NCBI GenBank assembly: GCA_947478785.1 | Contig: CANJXI010000019.1 | Coordinates: 1 to 52,651, forward strand | Length of the DNA: 52,651 nt | Source: Caulobacteraceae bacterium | GTDB lineage: Bacteria > Pseudomonadota > Alphaproteobacteria > Caulobacterales > Caulobacteraceae | Reading direction: 5' to 3' | Shown: piece by piece, positions 45,306 through 52,651 of the stretch | Layout of the letters: each line of letters begins with the position of its first letter | How positions within the stretch are numbered: the first letter of the stretch is position 1 | Position numbers and translations under genes: made by a program | Notes under the pieces: model-generated | Databases searched by the model: none | The model's input: the letters and a program-made list of their open reading frames with translations, nothing else | What the model was told of the DNA's origin: nothing

Positions 45306-46721
45306 ATGACCCGCCGCCCCATGCCCTTCGATCTCGGCCCCGTGCACTTCATCGGCATCGGGGGGATCGGCATGAGCGGGATCGCCGAGATCATGCTGCG
45401 GATCGGCTACACGGTGCAGGGCTCGGACGCCAAGGCGTCCGCCAACACCGAGCGGCTGGAGCAGCTGGGCGCGCGGATCTTCATCGGCCATGACGCGGCC
45501 CATGTGGAGGGCGCGAGCGCCGTCGTCTATTCGACCGCGGTCAAGGCCGATAACCCCGAGATGCAGGCTGGCCGCGAGCGGCGCCTGCCGCTGGTCCGCC
45601 GGGCCGAGATGCTGGCCGAGCTTATGCGGCTGCAATTCTCGGTCGGGGTCGCGGGCACGCACGGCAAGACCACGACCACCTCCATGGTGGCGGCCCTGCT
45701 GGACGCCGGCGGGCTCGATCCAACGGTGGTCAATGGCGGGATCATCAACGCCTACGGGACCAACGCCAAGGTCGGGACCGGCGACTGGATCGTGGTCGAA
45801 GCCGATGAGAGCGACGGCACCTTCCTGAAGCTGAAATCCACCGTGGCTATCGTCACCAACATCGACGCCGAGCACCTCGACCACTGGGGCGACTTCGACG
45901 CGGTGAAGAAGGGTTTCCGCGACTTCGTGGAGAACATCCCCTTCTATGGCTTCGCCGCCGTCTGCACCGACCATCCGGAAGTCCAGGCCGTGGCGGCGCG
46001 GGTGGAGAACCGCCGGCTGGTCACCTATGGCGTCAACCCGCAGGCCGAGGTCCGCGCCGAGAACCTGACCATGGGCCCCGACGGCTGCCGCTTCGACGTG
46101 GCGATCCGCCCGCACGAGGGCGAGCCGATCCGCTACGAGGACCTGCACCTGCCCATGGCCGGGCACCATAATGCGATGAATGCCCTGGCCGCTATAGCCG
46201 TGGCCCGCGAGCTTGGCGTCAGCGCGGAGGACATCCGCAAGGGCCTGTCCGGCTTCGAGGGCGTCAAGCGGCGGTTCACCACCACGGGCGTTGCCGACGG
46301 CGTGCGGATCATCGACGACTACGGCCACCATCCGGTGGAGATCGCCTCGGTGCTCAAGGCCGCCCGCGCGGTGACAGAGGGCCGGGTGATCGCGGTGGTC
46401 CAGCCGCACCGGTATTCGCGCCTTTCGGACCTCTTCGAGGAGTTCTGCGCCTGCTTCAACGACGCCGATGTGGTGATCGTGGCCGACGTCTACGCGGCGG
46501 GCGAGGCGCCGCTGCAGGGGATCAGCCGCGACGGCCTGATCGAGGGCCTGCGCCGCTACGGCCATCGCCGCGTGCTGGCGCTGGACGCGCCCGCCGAGCT
46601 CGCCCGCCTGGTGCGCGAGGAGGCCAGGAGCGGCGACGTCGTGGTGCTGCTGGGGGCCGGTGATATCACCAGCTGGGCCTATGCGTTGCCGGGCGAACTC
46701 ACCGCCATCGCCGCGGAATGA
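45306..46721 (+). CDS. murC: UDP-MurNAc:L-alanine ligase MurC
   Basis: A 471-residue Mur ligase. N-terminus [19 protein letters not shown], then the ATP loop [13 protein letters not shown] (Lys121), [26 protein letters not shown], the [13 protein letters not shown] motif, and the C-terminal [20 protein letters not shown] and [12 protein letters not shown]. It adds L-Ala to UDP-MurNAc, the first step of stem peptide synthesis. The start ATG 45306 is preceded by a 55-nt spacer from the GFA gene. It overlaps murB by 4 nt. Confidence 0.96.
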   Translation: MTRRPMPFDLGPVHFIGIGGIGMSGIAEIMLRIGYTVQGSDAKASANTERLEQLGARIFIGHDAAHVEGASAVVYSTAVKADNPEMQAGRERRLPLVRRAEMLAELMRLQFSVGVAGTHGKTTTTSMVAALLDAGGLDPTVVNGGIINAYGTNAKVGTGDWIVVEADESDGTFLKLKSTVAIVTNIDAEHLDHWGDFDAVKKGFRDFVENIPFYGFAAVCTDHPEVQAVAARVENRRLVTYGVNPQAEVRAENLTMGPDGCRFDVAIRPHEGEPIRYEDLHLPMAGHHNAMNALAAIAVARELGVSAEDIRKGLSGFEGVKRRFTTTGVADGVRIIDDYGHHPVEIASVLKAARAVTEGRVIAVVQPHRYSRLSDLFEEFCACFNDADVVIVADVYAAGEAPLQGISRDGLIEGLRRYGHRRVLALDAPAELARLVREEARSGDVVVLLGAGDITSWAYALPGELTAIAAE

Positions 46722-47620
46722 GCTGGCGCGACGACCTGCCGGCGGTGCGCGGCGAGCTGCTCCGCGACGAGCCGCTGGCGCCGTTCACCTGGTTCCGGGT
46801 TGGCGGGGCCGCGGACGTGATTTTCCTGCCCAGGGACGAGGACGATCTCGCGGATTTCCTCAAGGCGCTGGAGCCCGGCGTGCCGGTGACGGCGCTGGGC
46901 GTCGGCTCCAACACCCTGGTCCGCGACGGCGGGGTCGAGGGCGTCGTGGTCCGGCTGGGACGGGGCTTCAACCGCGTCGAGGCGCGGGGCGGCAATCGGA
47001 TCTTCGCGGGCGCCGCCGTGCCGGACGCGATCCTGGCCCGCGACGCCGCCCGCGCCGGGATCGCGGGGCTGGAGTTCTATCGCGGCGTGCCCGGATCGGT
47101 GGGCGGCGCCCTGGTGATGAATGCCGGCTGCTATGGGGCGGAGACCAAGGATGTGCTGGTCGAGGCCTATGCCCTGACCCGCACCGGCGAGCGGCTGACG
47201 CTCTCCAACGCCGAGCTGGGGTACGGCTACCGCAAGTCCGCCCGCGCGTCGGCCGAGCCGTTGGTCTTTACCGGCGGCCTCTTCGAAGGGACGCCGGACG
47301 ACCCCGCCGCCATCGAGACCCGCATGGCCGAGATCACCGCGCGCCGCGAGGAGACCCAGCCGATCCGCGAGAAGACCGGCGGCTCGACCTTCAAGAACCC
47401 GCCGGGCCATTCCTCCTGGAAGCTGGTCGATGAGGCGGGCTGGCGGGGCAAGGCTTACGGCGGGGCGATGTTCTCGCCCCTGCACGCCAACTTCCTGATC
47501 AACACCGGGGACGCCACCGCCGCCGACCTGGAAGGCCTGGGCGACCGGGTGCGGGCCGATGTGAAGGCGAAGACCGGCATCGACCTCGACTGGGAGATCA
47601 AGCGGATCGGCCGGCCCTGA
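46718..47620 (+). CDS. murB: UDP-N-acetylenolpyruvoylglucosamine reductase MurB
   Basis: A 300-residue FAD-dependent reductase, type II. FAD-binding and substrate regions: [57 protein letters not shown], and the catalytic Ser223 in [10 protein letters not shown], followed by [17 protein letters not shown]. It reduces UDP-GlcNAc-enolpyruvate to UDP-MurNAc, the substrate of MurC. The ATG overlaps the murC stop by 4 nt. The run of coupled genes ends here with a 151-bp gap. Confidence 0.96.
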   Translation: MSWRDDLPAVRGELLRDEPLAPFTWFRVGGAADVIFLPRDEDDLADFLKALEPGVPVTALGVGSNTLVRDGGVEGVVVRLGRGFNRVEARGGNRIFAGAAVPDAILARDAARAGIAGLEFYRGVPGSVGGALVMNAGCYGAETKDVLVEAYALTRTGERLTLSNAELGYGYRKSARASAEPLVFTGGLFEGTPDDPAAIETRMAEITARREETQPIREKTGGSTFKNPPGHSSWKLVDEAGWRGKAYGGAMFSPLHANFLINTGDATAADLEGLGDRVRADVKAKTGIDLDWEIKRIGRP

Positions 47621-47771
47621 CGCTTTCGGCGAGCCCTCTGCAGGAGCCGGCTTGAGATGAAATAATTCCCCTGCCGGGCGAGCTTGCTTGCGAACGTGGT
47701 TCATAATAAATCAATCGCCCGGCGATGCGGCGGCCTGTCGCACCAGTCACACAGGGTCCGGGAATTAGATC

Positions 47772-48398
47772 ATGCGTAAGCTCATCCTTGGGGTCGCGGC
47801 CGCGGCCGCCCTCTTCACTGCTGGCGCCGCGCAGGCGTCCATCAACGTTTCGCTCTGGCTTGACCAGCCCGGTTTCGCGACCAACGCGACGATCGCCGGC
47901 GCCGGCCTCCTCGGTGCGCCCGACGCGACGCTCACCCTGCCTTTGCTGAATTTCTCGACCGGAAACAGCGACGTCACGACCATCGATGAGTTCCTGGGCT
48001 CCAGCATTGGCGGCGCCGTCGGCGGCCACGTACTGGACAACACCGCCTTCCTGTTCACCGGCAGCCTGTTCCTGAACGTCGGCAATAACGCGTTTGTCGT
48101 CCCACATGACGACGGCCTGCAACTCTTCATCGACGGCATCGGTCTCGTGGTCGATGAGCCCGGCCCGACCGGTGAAGTCGACACGCCGTTCAACGTGACC
48201 GGTGACGGCTTCACGCACAACTTCACCATGTCCTACGGCGAATGCTGCGGCGGACCGGCGGTCATCCGGTTCATCGTGAACGACGCGCCAGTGACCGGCG
48301 GCGGCGTGCCTGAGCCGGCGACCTGGAGCCTGATGATCATGGGCTTCGGCACGGCGGGCGCCATGCTGCGCCGCCGTCGTTCGGCGATCGCCGCTTGA
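47772..48398 (+). CDS. PEP-CTERM sorting-domain secreted protein
   Basis: A 208-residue exported protein. A Sec signal (MRKLILGVAAAAALFTAGAAQA-S) is followed by a beta-rich, Gly/Asn-rich mature part with two Cys in GECCGGP and a C-terminal PEP-CTERM tripartite tail: VPEPATWSLMIMGFG, a hydrophobic stretch, then LRRRRSA. In other Proteobacteria an exosortase (EpsH/XrtA type) cleaves this tail; none is encoded in this window. Composition is less GC-rich than the dcw neighbours. The gene lies between murB and ddl with 151 and 148 bp on each side and has its own terminator, so it is a transcriptionally separate guest in the cluster. Function unknown. Confidence 0.88.
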   Translation: MRKLILGVAAAAALFTAGAAQASINVSLWLDQPGFATNATIAGAGLLGAPDATLTLPLLNFSTGNSDVTTIDEFLGSSIGGAVGGHVLDNTAFLFTGSLFLNVGNNAFVVPHDDGLQLFIDGIGLVVDEPGPTGEVDTPFNVTGDGFTHNFTMSYGECCGGPAVIRFIVNDAPVTGGGVPEPATWSLMIMGFGTAGAMLRRRRSAIAA

Positions 48399-48441
48399 TC
48401 TGATCCGACCGGGCGCGTCGCGCGCGGTCTACGACATAGCC

Positions 48442-48474
48442 AAGGCCCCGACTCCATGAGCCGGGGCCTTTCGC
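48442..48474 (+). terminator. Rho-independent terminator of the PEP-CTERM gene
   Basis: AAGGCCCCG (48442-48450), an 11-nt loop and CGGGGCCTT (48462-48470) followed by T-C-G-C make a perfect 9-bp stem. It lies 44 bp after the PEP-CTERM stop codon. The short T-run is weak, but it is the strongest hairpin inside the cluster. Confidence 0.7.
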
Positions 48475-48546
48475 ATGCCGCCTTGACCCGGCGGCCGCGC
48501 TAAGCCACCCGCGTGACACCCTCATAGCCAACCCCTGAGTCGCTCC

Positions 48547-49500
48547 ATGGCCGCGCCGCTATCCGGACACCACGTCGCCGTCCTGCTGGGCGGGCTCTCC
48601 TCCGAGCGCGAGGTGAGCCTGGTTTCCGGCCGCGAATGCGCCGACGCGCTGGAAAGACTGGGCGCGCGGGTGAGTCGGATCGACGCGGGGCGCGACCTCG
48701 CCCAGGTGCTCGGAAAGCTGAAGCCCGACGTCTGCTTCAACGCGCTGCACGGCGAGTGGGGCGAGGATGGCTGCGTCCAGGGCGTGCTGGAGACGCTGGC
48801 CATCCCCTACACCCACTGTGGCGTGCTGGCCTCGGCGCTCGCCATGGACAAGGCCAAGGCCAAGGCGGTGCTGGCGGCGGCGGGGGTCGTGGTCCCGGGC
48901 GGCGGGCTCTTCAACCGCTTCAAGGCGGCGGCCGACCACGTCATGGCGCCGCCCTATGTGGTCAAGCCCAACGCCGAAGGATCGTCGGTGGGCGTGTTCC
49001 TGGTGTTCGAGGGCGCCAACAGCCCGCCGCAGGAGATCGTCGCCCCGTCCTGGACCTTTGGCGAGGACGTGATGATCGAGCCTTACATCCGCGGCAAGGA
49101 GCTCGCGGTCGGTGTGATGGGCGGCAAGGCCATGACCGTCACCGACATTATTTCGCGCACGGGTTTCTATGACTACGACGCCAAGTACGGCGAGGGCGGT
49201 TCGGAACACATCGTGCCGGCCGATATTCCCCACCATGCCTTTGAAAAAGCGCTGAGAATGGCGGAATTGGCGCACGCCGCGCTAGGTTGCCGGGGGGTTA
49301 CCCGCTCGGACCTGCGTTATGACGATATTAACGACGTTCTGGTCCTTCTGGAGGTCAATACCCAGCCCGGCATGACGCCCACTTCGCTCGTTCCCGAGCA
49401 GGCGGCTCAGCAGGGCGTGGATTTCGACAATCTGGTGCTTTGGATCACGGAGGACGCGTATGCCCGCGGCGGTGCGGGGGGGACCCAAGAGGCAGGCTAG
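48547..49500 (+). CDS. ddl: D-alanine--D-alanine ligase Ddl
   Basis: A 317-residue ATP-grasp ligase. Motifs: [20 protein letters not shown] at the N-terminus, [54 protein letters not shown] (ATP-binding), and the C-terminal [28 protein letters not shown]. It makes the D-Ala-D-Ala dipeptide used by MurF. The ATG at 48547 follows a GAGTC (CcrM-type) site and lacks a strong ribosome binding site. It overlaps ftsQ by 41 nt. Confidence 0.95.
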   Translation: MAAPLSGHHVAVLLGGLSSEREVSLVSGRECADALERLGARVSRIDAGRDLAQVLGKLKPDVCFNALHGEWGEDGCVQGVLETLAIPYTHCGVLASALAMDKAKAKAVLAAAGVVVPGGGLFNRFKAAADHVMAPPYVVKPNAEGSSVGVFLVFEGANSPPQEIVAPSWTFGEDVMIEPYIRGKELAVGVMGGKAMTVTDIISRTGFYDYDAKYGEGGSEHIVPADIPHHAFEKALRMAELAHAALGCRGVTRSDLRYDDINDVLVLLEVNTQPGMTPTSLVPEQAAQQGVDFDNLVLWITEDAYARGGAGGTQEAG

Positions 49501-50344
49501 GCCGCAGGTCAAATCACCCCCCAGCTCGAGGCAGCGTTCGAAGGCCCAGGCGCCCGCGCGCCCGGGCGGGCTTTCCGCGAAATGGACCCTGATCGGCGCC
49601 GCCTCGGTGCTGACCCTGGCCGGGGCGGTGACGCTGGCCACCGGTCATCGCGGCCAGCATCTGGTCGAGGCGACGGGCCGCGGGATCGACGGCCAGTTCG
49701 GCCAGGCGGGCTTCCGCCTCAAGGCCGTCCATGTGGAGGGGGCCTCGCCGATGGCCACCGCCGACATCGTCCGGCTGGCCGGCGTCTACAAGAACCAGCC
49801 GTTGCTCGGCCTCGACCTCGAGGCGCTCCGCCAGCGCGTCGAGACCGTGGGCTGGGTGAAGGAGGCGCGTGTCGTGCGCCTCTTGCCCGACACCCTGGTG
49901 GTGGCCGTGGTGGAGCGCCGCCAGCTCGCCGTCTGGCAGCACGGCGGCCACAGCTACGTCATCGACGACCACGGCCGTACGATCCCCGAGGCCGATCCCG
50001 CCCGCTTCACCGCGCTTCCGCTGGTGGTGGGCGAGGGCGGCGCGGAGCACGCGCCGGAGATCCTGCCGATGATCGCCCAGCGCCCGAAGCTGATGGAGCG
50101 GATGGACGCCGTCGTGCGGGTCGACGACCGCCGCTGGGACCTACGCATGAAGGACGGCTCGCTGATCCAGCTGCCCGCGGTCGGCGAGGAAGAGGCCCTG
50201 ACCCAGCTGGAACGCCTCGACCAGCGCTCACGCATCCTGCAGCTCGGCTTCGAGCGCATCGACCTGCGCAATCCAGAGGTCGTGGCCGTCAGGCCCCGGC
50301 AGACCCCAGTCCTTACCGGCCAGCTCGCGGCCGACGGCCTTTAA
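49460..50344 (+). CDS. ftsQ: Cell division protein FtsQ
   Basis: A 294-residue bitopic divisome protein. A long basic cytosolic N-terminus (about 1-38) precedes one membrane helix (about 41-58, [19 protein letters not shown]). The periplasmic part holds the POTRA domain ([43 protein letters not shown]..., about 76-145) and the beta domain ([24 protein letters not shown]). It recruits FtsL-FtsB and FtsWI. ATG 49460 has GGAGG 7 nt upstream and lies 41 nt inside ddl. FtsQ in Caulobacter is transcribed partly from promoters within ddl; a TTAAC half site near 49329 is visible but not decisive. Confidence 0.93.
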   Translation: MPAAVRGGPKRQARPQVKSPPSSRQRSKAQAPARPGGLSAKWTLIGAASVLTLAGAVTLATGHRGQHLVEATGRGIDGQFGQAGFRLKAVHVEGASPMATADIVRLAGVYKNQPLLGLDLEALRQRVETVGWVKEARVVRLLPDTLVVAVVERRQLAVWQHGGHSYVIDDHGRTIPEADPARFTALPLVVGEGGAEHAPEILPMIAQRPKLMERMDAVVRVDDRRWDLRMKDGSLIQLPAVGEEEALTQLERLDQRSRILQLGFERIDLRNPEVVAVRPRQTPVLTGQLAADGL

Positions 50345-50364
50345 CCCGACGGAAGTTCGAAAGC

Positions 50365-51729
50365 ATGCTCACCCTGGCGTCGCGCGCAGCCGAGAAGACC
50401 GACAAGGCCGAGAAGACCGACAAGAAGGACGGCCGTGAAGGCCTCAAGGCCGCGCTCGTGCGGCCGCCGGTCGTCGCCGCCGTCGACCTGGGCGCCTCCA
50501 AGGTCACCTGTTTCATCATGAAGCCCGACGGCGTGCGCCGGGGCGACCGGACCTTGACCACATGTGGCGTGGGCTACGTGCAGTCACGCGGCATCCGGGG
50601 CGGGTCGATCGTCAATCTGGATGAGGCGTCCGAAGCCATCGCCCAGGCTGTCGAGCGCGCCGAGAACGTGGCCGGCCTCAACGTCCAGGGCGTGACGGTG
50701 GCCACCGCTGGCGGCCAGCTCACCTCCAACCGCGTGGCCGGCCGGGTCTCCATCGGCGCGCGCCCAATCTCCGACAACGACCTGCTGCGCGCCATCAGCC
50801 ATGCGCTCGCCCAGATCAAGCTGCCCGGCCGGCGCGCGGCCCACATCCTGCCGATCGCCTGGTCGGTGGACGGCCAGGGCGGGGTGCGCGACCCGCGCGC
50901 CATGTTCGGCCGCACCCTTGGCGTCGAACTCCTTGTCGTCTCGGTATCCGAGGCGGTGTTCCAGACCCTGGGGGCCTGCGTCGAACGCGCCCACCTGCAG
51001 TTCGACGGCGTCGTCGCCGCCCCCTTCGTCTCGGCGCTCGCCGCCCTGGAGGAGGACGAGATGGACCTGGGGTCCGTCTGCATCGACATGGGCGGCGGCT
51101 CGACTTCGGCGGCGGTGTTCAACCTGGGCTCGCTGGTCCACGTCGAGACCGTGCCCGTGGGCGGCAGCCATGTGACCCAGGACATCGCGCGCGGCCTGTC
51201 GACCTCCATGGCCGGCGCCGAACGCATCAAGACCCTGCACGGCTCGGCCATCGCCTCGGCCAATGAGGATCGCGAGATGATCGAGGCTCCGCCGCGCGGC
51301 GACGATCCGGGCGCGGGCCCGGTGATCGCGCCCCGCAGCCTCCTGAAGGGCATCATCGCGCCCCGGGTGGAAGAGACCCTCGAACTGCTGCGCGACCGGC
51401 TGAAGGCCTCCGGCGCGCCCATCGAACCCGGCGCGGGCCTGGTCCTGACCGGCGGCGCGAGCCAGCTGGCCGGCGTCCGCGAAGTGGCCGTGCGGGTGTT
51501 CGACCGCCCCGTGCGCCTGGGCCGGCCGCGCCGGGTGCCGCACCTGGCCGACGCCGCGTCGGGTCCCGCGTTCACCGCCACCGCCGGCATCCTGCACCGC
51601 GCCGCCTTCGGCCCGCGCGAGGCGGTCAGCGCCAAGGCGCTGGCGTCCTCCAAGCTGCGCCGCGAACCGCTCGACCCTCGCGCCAATCCGGTCGCCAAGG
51701 CCGCCGCCTGGCTGCGCGACAACCTCTGA
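50365..51729 (+). CDS. ftsA: Cell division protein FtsA
   Basis: A 454-residue actin-like ATPase. A short Lys-rich N-terminus precedes the ATP phosphate loop AAVDLGASKVTCFI (about 36-50). The 1C domain is at about 100-185 (SIGARPISDNDLLRAIS..), then CIDMGGGSTSAAVF (phosphate 2), the adenosine loop LVLTGGASQLAGV, and the C-terminal amphipathic membrane-targeting helix NPVAKAAAWLRDNL. It tethers FtsZ to the membrane. GGAAG precedes the ATG by 10 nt. A 230-bp gap to ftsZ carries the CtrA and CcrM sites. Confidence 0.95.
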   Translation: MLTLASRAAEKTDKAEKTDKKDGREGLKAALVRPPVVAAVDLGASKVTCFIMKPDGVRRGDRTLTTCGVGYVQSRGIRGGSIVNLDEASEAIAQAVERAENVAGLNVQGVTVATAGGQLTSNRVAGRVSIGARPISDNDLLRAISHALAQIKLPGRRAAHILPIAWSVDGQGGVRDPRAMFGRTLGVELLVVSVSEAVFQTLGACVERAHLQFDGVVAAPFVSALAALEEDEMDLGSVCIDMGGGSTSAAVFNLGSLVHVETVPVGGSHVTQDIARGLSTSMAGAERIKTLHGSAIASANEDREMIEAPPRGDDPGAGPVIAPRSLLKGIIAPRVEETLELLRDRLKASGAPIEPGAGLVLTGGASQLAGVREVAVRVFDRPVRLGRPRRVPHLADAASGPAFTATAGILHRAAFGPREAVSAKALASSKLRREPLDPRANPVAKAAAWLRDNL

Positions 51730-51846
51730 GCTGGCGCGCCTGAGTCATCTCGCCGCAGCGTCCCCGGCGTCGCCCCCGCGCCGGGCGGCGCGGCCGCATT
51801 TTTCCTTCCGGCCAAGCTCGACAGAGTGGCGACTCGGCTTATGCGG

Positions 51847-51861
51847 TTAACACTCGATTAA
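51847..51861 (+). promoter_or_regulatory. CtrA box 1 upstream of ftsZ
   Basis: TTAA-CACTCGA-TTAA: a perfect match to the CtrA consensus TTAA-N7-TTAA, 99 bp before the ftsZ ATG. CtrA is known to repress ftsZ in Caulobacter crescentus. The spacing and sequence make this the strongest regulatory call in the window. Confidence 0.8.
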
Positions 51862-51877
51862 GGGTGTCGGCGCGTAC

Positions 51878-51892
51878 TTAACGCATCCTTAC
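51878..51892 (+). promoter_or_regulatory. CtrA box 2 (imperfect) upstream of ftsZ
   Basis: TTAA-CGCATCC-TTAC: the first half site is exact and the second differs by one base. It lies 16 bp after box 1 and 68 bp before the ftsZ start. A tandem pair could allow cooperative binding. Confidence 0.6.
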
Positions 51893-51959
51893 CGGTGTGC
51901 TTCGGCGAAGGTTTCGCCGGGCCCTCGGGAACGCATTTCGGCAGGACGCAGGGGTCCCA

Positions 51960-52651
51960 ATGAGCATTTCACTTTCAGCACCGCGCGCGACTGAACTTAA
52001 GCCGCGTATCGTCGTCTTCGGCGTCGGCGGGGCGGGCGGCAACGCGGTCAACAACATGATCGAGGCGGGGCTGGAAGGTGTGGAGTTCGTGGTCGCGAAC
52101 ACCGACGCCCAGCAACTTGCGTTCGCCAAGACGGACCGGCGCATCCAGCTGGGCGTGCTGGCGACGCAAGGCCTCGGCGCCGGCGCGCACCCCGAGATCG
52201 GCATGAGCGCGGCCGAGGAGAGCATCCCGGAGATCGGCGAGCATCTCGATGGCGCCCACATGGTGTTCATCACCGCCGGCATGGGCGGCGGCACCGGCAC
52301 GGGGGCTGCTCCCATCATCGCCAAGTGCGCCCGCGAGCGCGGTATCCTGACGGTGGGCGTGGTCACCAAGCCCTTCCACTTCGAGGGCCGCCACCGCATG
52401 CGCCTGGCCGACGCCGGCATCGGCGAGTTGCAGCGCTACGTCGACACCCTGATCGTCATCCCCAACCAGAACCTGTTCCGCGTCGCCAACGAGCGGACCA
52501 CCTTCGCCGAAGCCTTCGGCATGGCCGACCAGGTGCTGCACTCGGGCGTCCGCTCGATCACCGACCTGATGGTGCTGCCGGGCCTGATCAACCTCGACTT
52601 CGCCGACGTCCGCACGGTGATGACCGAGATGGGCAAGGCGATGATGGGCAC
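51960..52651 (+). CDS. ftsZ: Cell division GTPase FtsZ (N-terminal 230 residues; cut by window end)
   Basis: The tubulin-like protein that forms the division ring. Present are the start ([34 protein letters not shown]), the nucleotide loops ANTDAQQL, the tubulin signature [19 protein letters not shown], and [25 protein letters not shown] with the T7 loop region [12 protein letters not shown]. The sequence is nearly the same as Caulobacter FtsZ as I remember it, which is strong taxonomic evidence. ATG 51960 is preceded by AGGACG and GGGG. The C-terminal linker and conserved tail lie outside. It is regulated from its own promoter region. Confidence 0.96.
   Translation, partial: MSISLSAPRATELKPRIVVFGVGGAGGNAVNNMIEAGLEGVEFVVANTDAQQLAFAKTDRRIQLGVLATQGLGAGAHPEIGMSAAEESIPEIGEHLDGAHMVFITAGMGGGTGTGAAPIIAKCARERGILTVGVVTKPFHFEGRHRMRLADAGIGELQRYVDTLIVIPNQNLFRVANERTTFAEAFGMADQVLHSGVRSITDLMVLPGLINLDFADVRTVMTEMGKAMMG

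Larger units (their letters stand above)
51730..51959 (+). promoter_or_regulatory. ftsZ promoter region with CcrM (GANTC) sites
   Basis: A 230-bp non-coding region between ftsA and ftsZ. It holds GAGTC at 51742-51746 and GACTC at 51831-51835, the recognition sequence of the alphaproteobacterial methylase CcrM, and two CtrA boxes listed separately. In Caulobacter crescentus ftsZ transcription depends on both kinds of signal, so cell-cycle control is expected here too. Confidence 0.65.

Noticed and set aside
47621..47771. A defined promoter for the PEP-CTERM gene
   Set aside because: The region is AT-richer and has a CATAAT-like hexamer, but no -35 at acceptable spacing could be paired with it.
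49329..49360. Possible CtrA site for ftsQ/ftsA inside ddl (TTAACGACGTTC)
   Set aside because: Only one half site matches TTAA; the second half is absent at the right spacing, so it is not reported as a box.

Overview
The window is GC-rich (roughly 70 percent by eye) chromosomal DNA of an alphaproteobacterium, almost certainly a member of Caulobacteraceae (Phenylobacterium or Caulobacter; I cannot decide between them from sequence alone). The evidence is the near-Caulobacter FtsZ N-terminus, CtrA-type TTAA-N7-TTAA boxes and GANTC sites upstream of ftsZ, an alphaproteobacterial class A RNase P RNA, and a Coq4-type ubiquinone gene. Apart from a transposase fragment at the left edge there are no mobile elements, phage genes, CRISPR arrays or tRNAs that I can see.

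Left third (1-31769): housekeeping and envelope genes in short operons. After the IS630-like edge fragment come an RcnB-like periplasmic protein, a BaiN/RdsA-type flavoprotein, a DUF885 metallopeptidase, a small CxxC protein, a glutathione transferase, and a LysR regulator divergent from an EmrA-EmrB-OprM type efflux operon (6056-10115). Two palindromic elements follow, then an EF-G paralogue with divergent GTPase motifs and modABC for molybdate uptake (reverse strand), preceded by a dyad resembling a ModE (Mo) box. Next are a RCK potassium channel-like protein, a GreA/B-like factor, a secreted small protein, an M24 aminopeptidase P, a GNAT acetyltransferase, a frameshifted membrane-protein gene, prmA, two small membrane proteins, corA, a UvrD/PcrA helicase, an AT-richer orphan membrane gene, a ribbon-helix-helix protein, coq4, DUF4169 and DUF2171 proteins, an aspartate aminotransferase, a TVP38/TMEM64 protein, a second GST, an EamA transporter and an AmpD-type amidase.

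Middle (31774-33544): a Tim44-domain gene interrupted by an in-frame TAA, divergent from rnpB (RNase P RNA), followed by a 263-bp AT-richer leader with CtrA-like half sites.

Right third (33545-52651): a nearly complete dcw cluster, mraZ-rsmH-ftsL-ftsI-murE-murF-mraY-murD-ftsW-murG-[GFA]-murC-murB-[PEP-CTERM]-ddl-ftsQ-ftsA-ftsZ (ftsZ cut by the window end). The genes build the peptidoglycan precursor from UDP-MurNAc to lipid II and assemble the divisome that uses it. Most junctions overlap by 1, 4 or 8 nt, implying translational coupling. Two non-cluster genes, a GFA-family zinc protein and a PEP-CTERM secreted protein, sit inside the cluster. ftsZ has its own promoter region with two CtrA boxes and two CcrM (GANTC) sites.

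I did not find a convincing new multi-gene system. The observations most worth checking are the two disrupted genes, the candidate Mo box, the cell-cycle sites before ftsZ, the guests in the dcw cluster, and the divergent EF-G.
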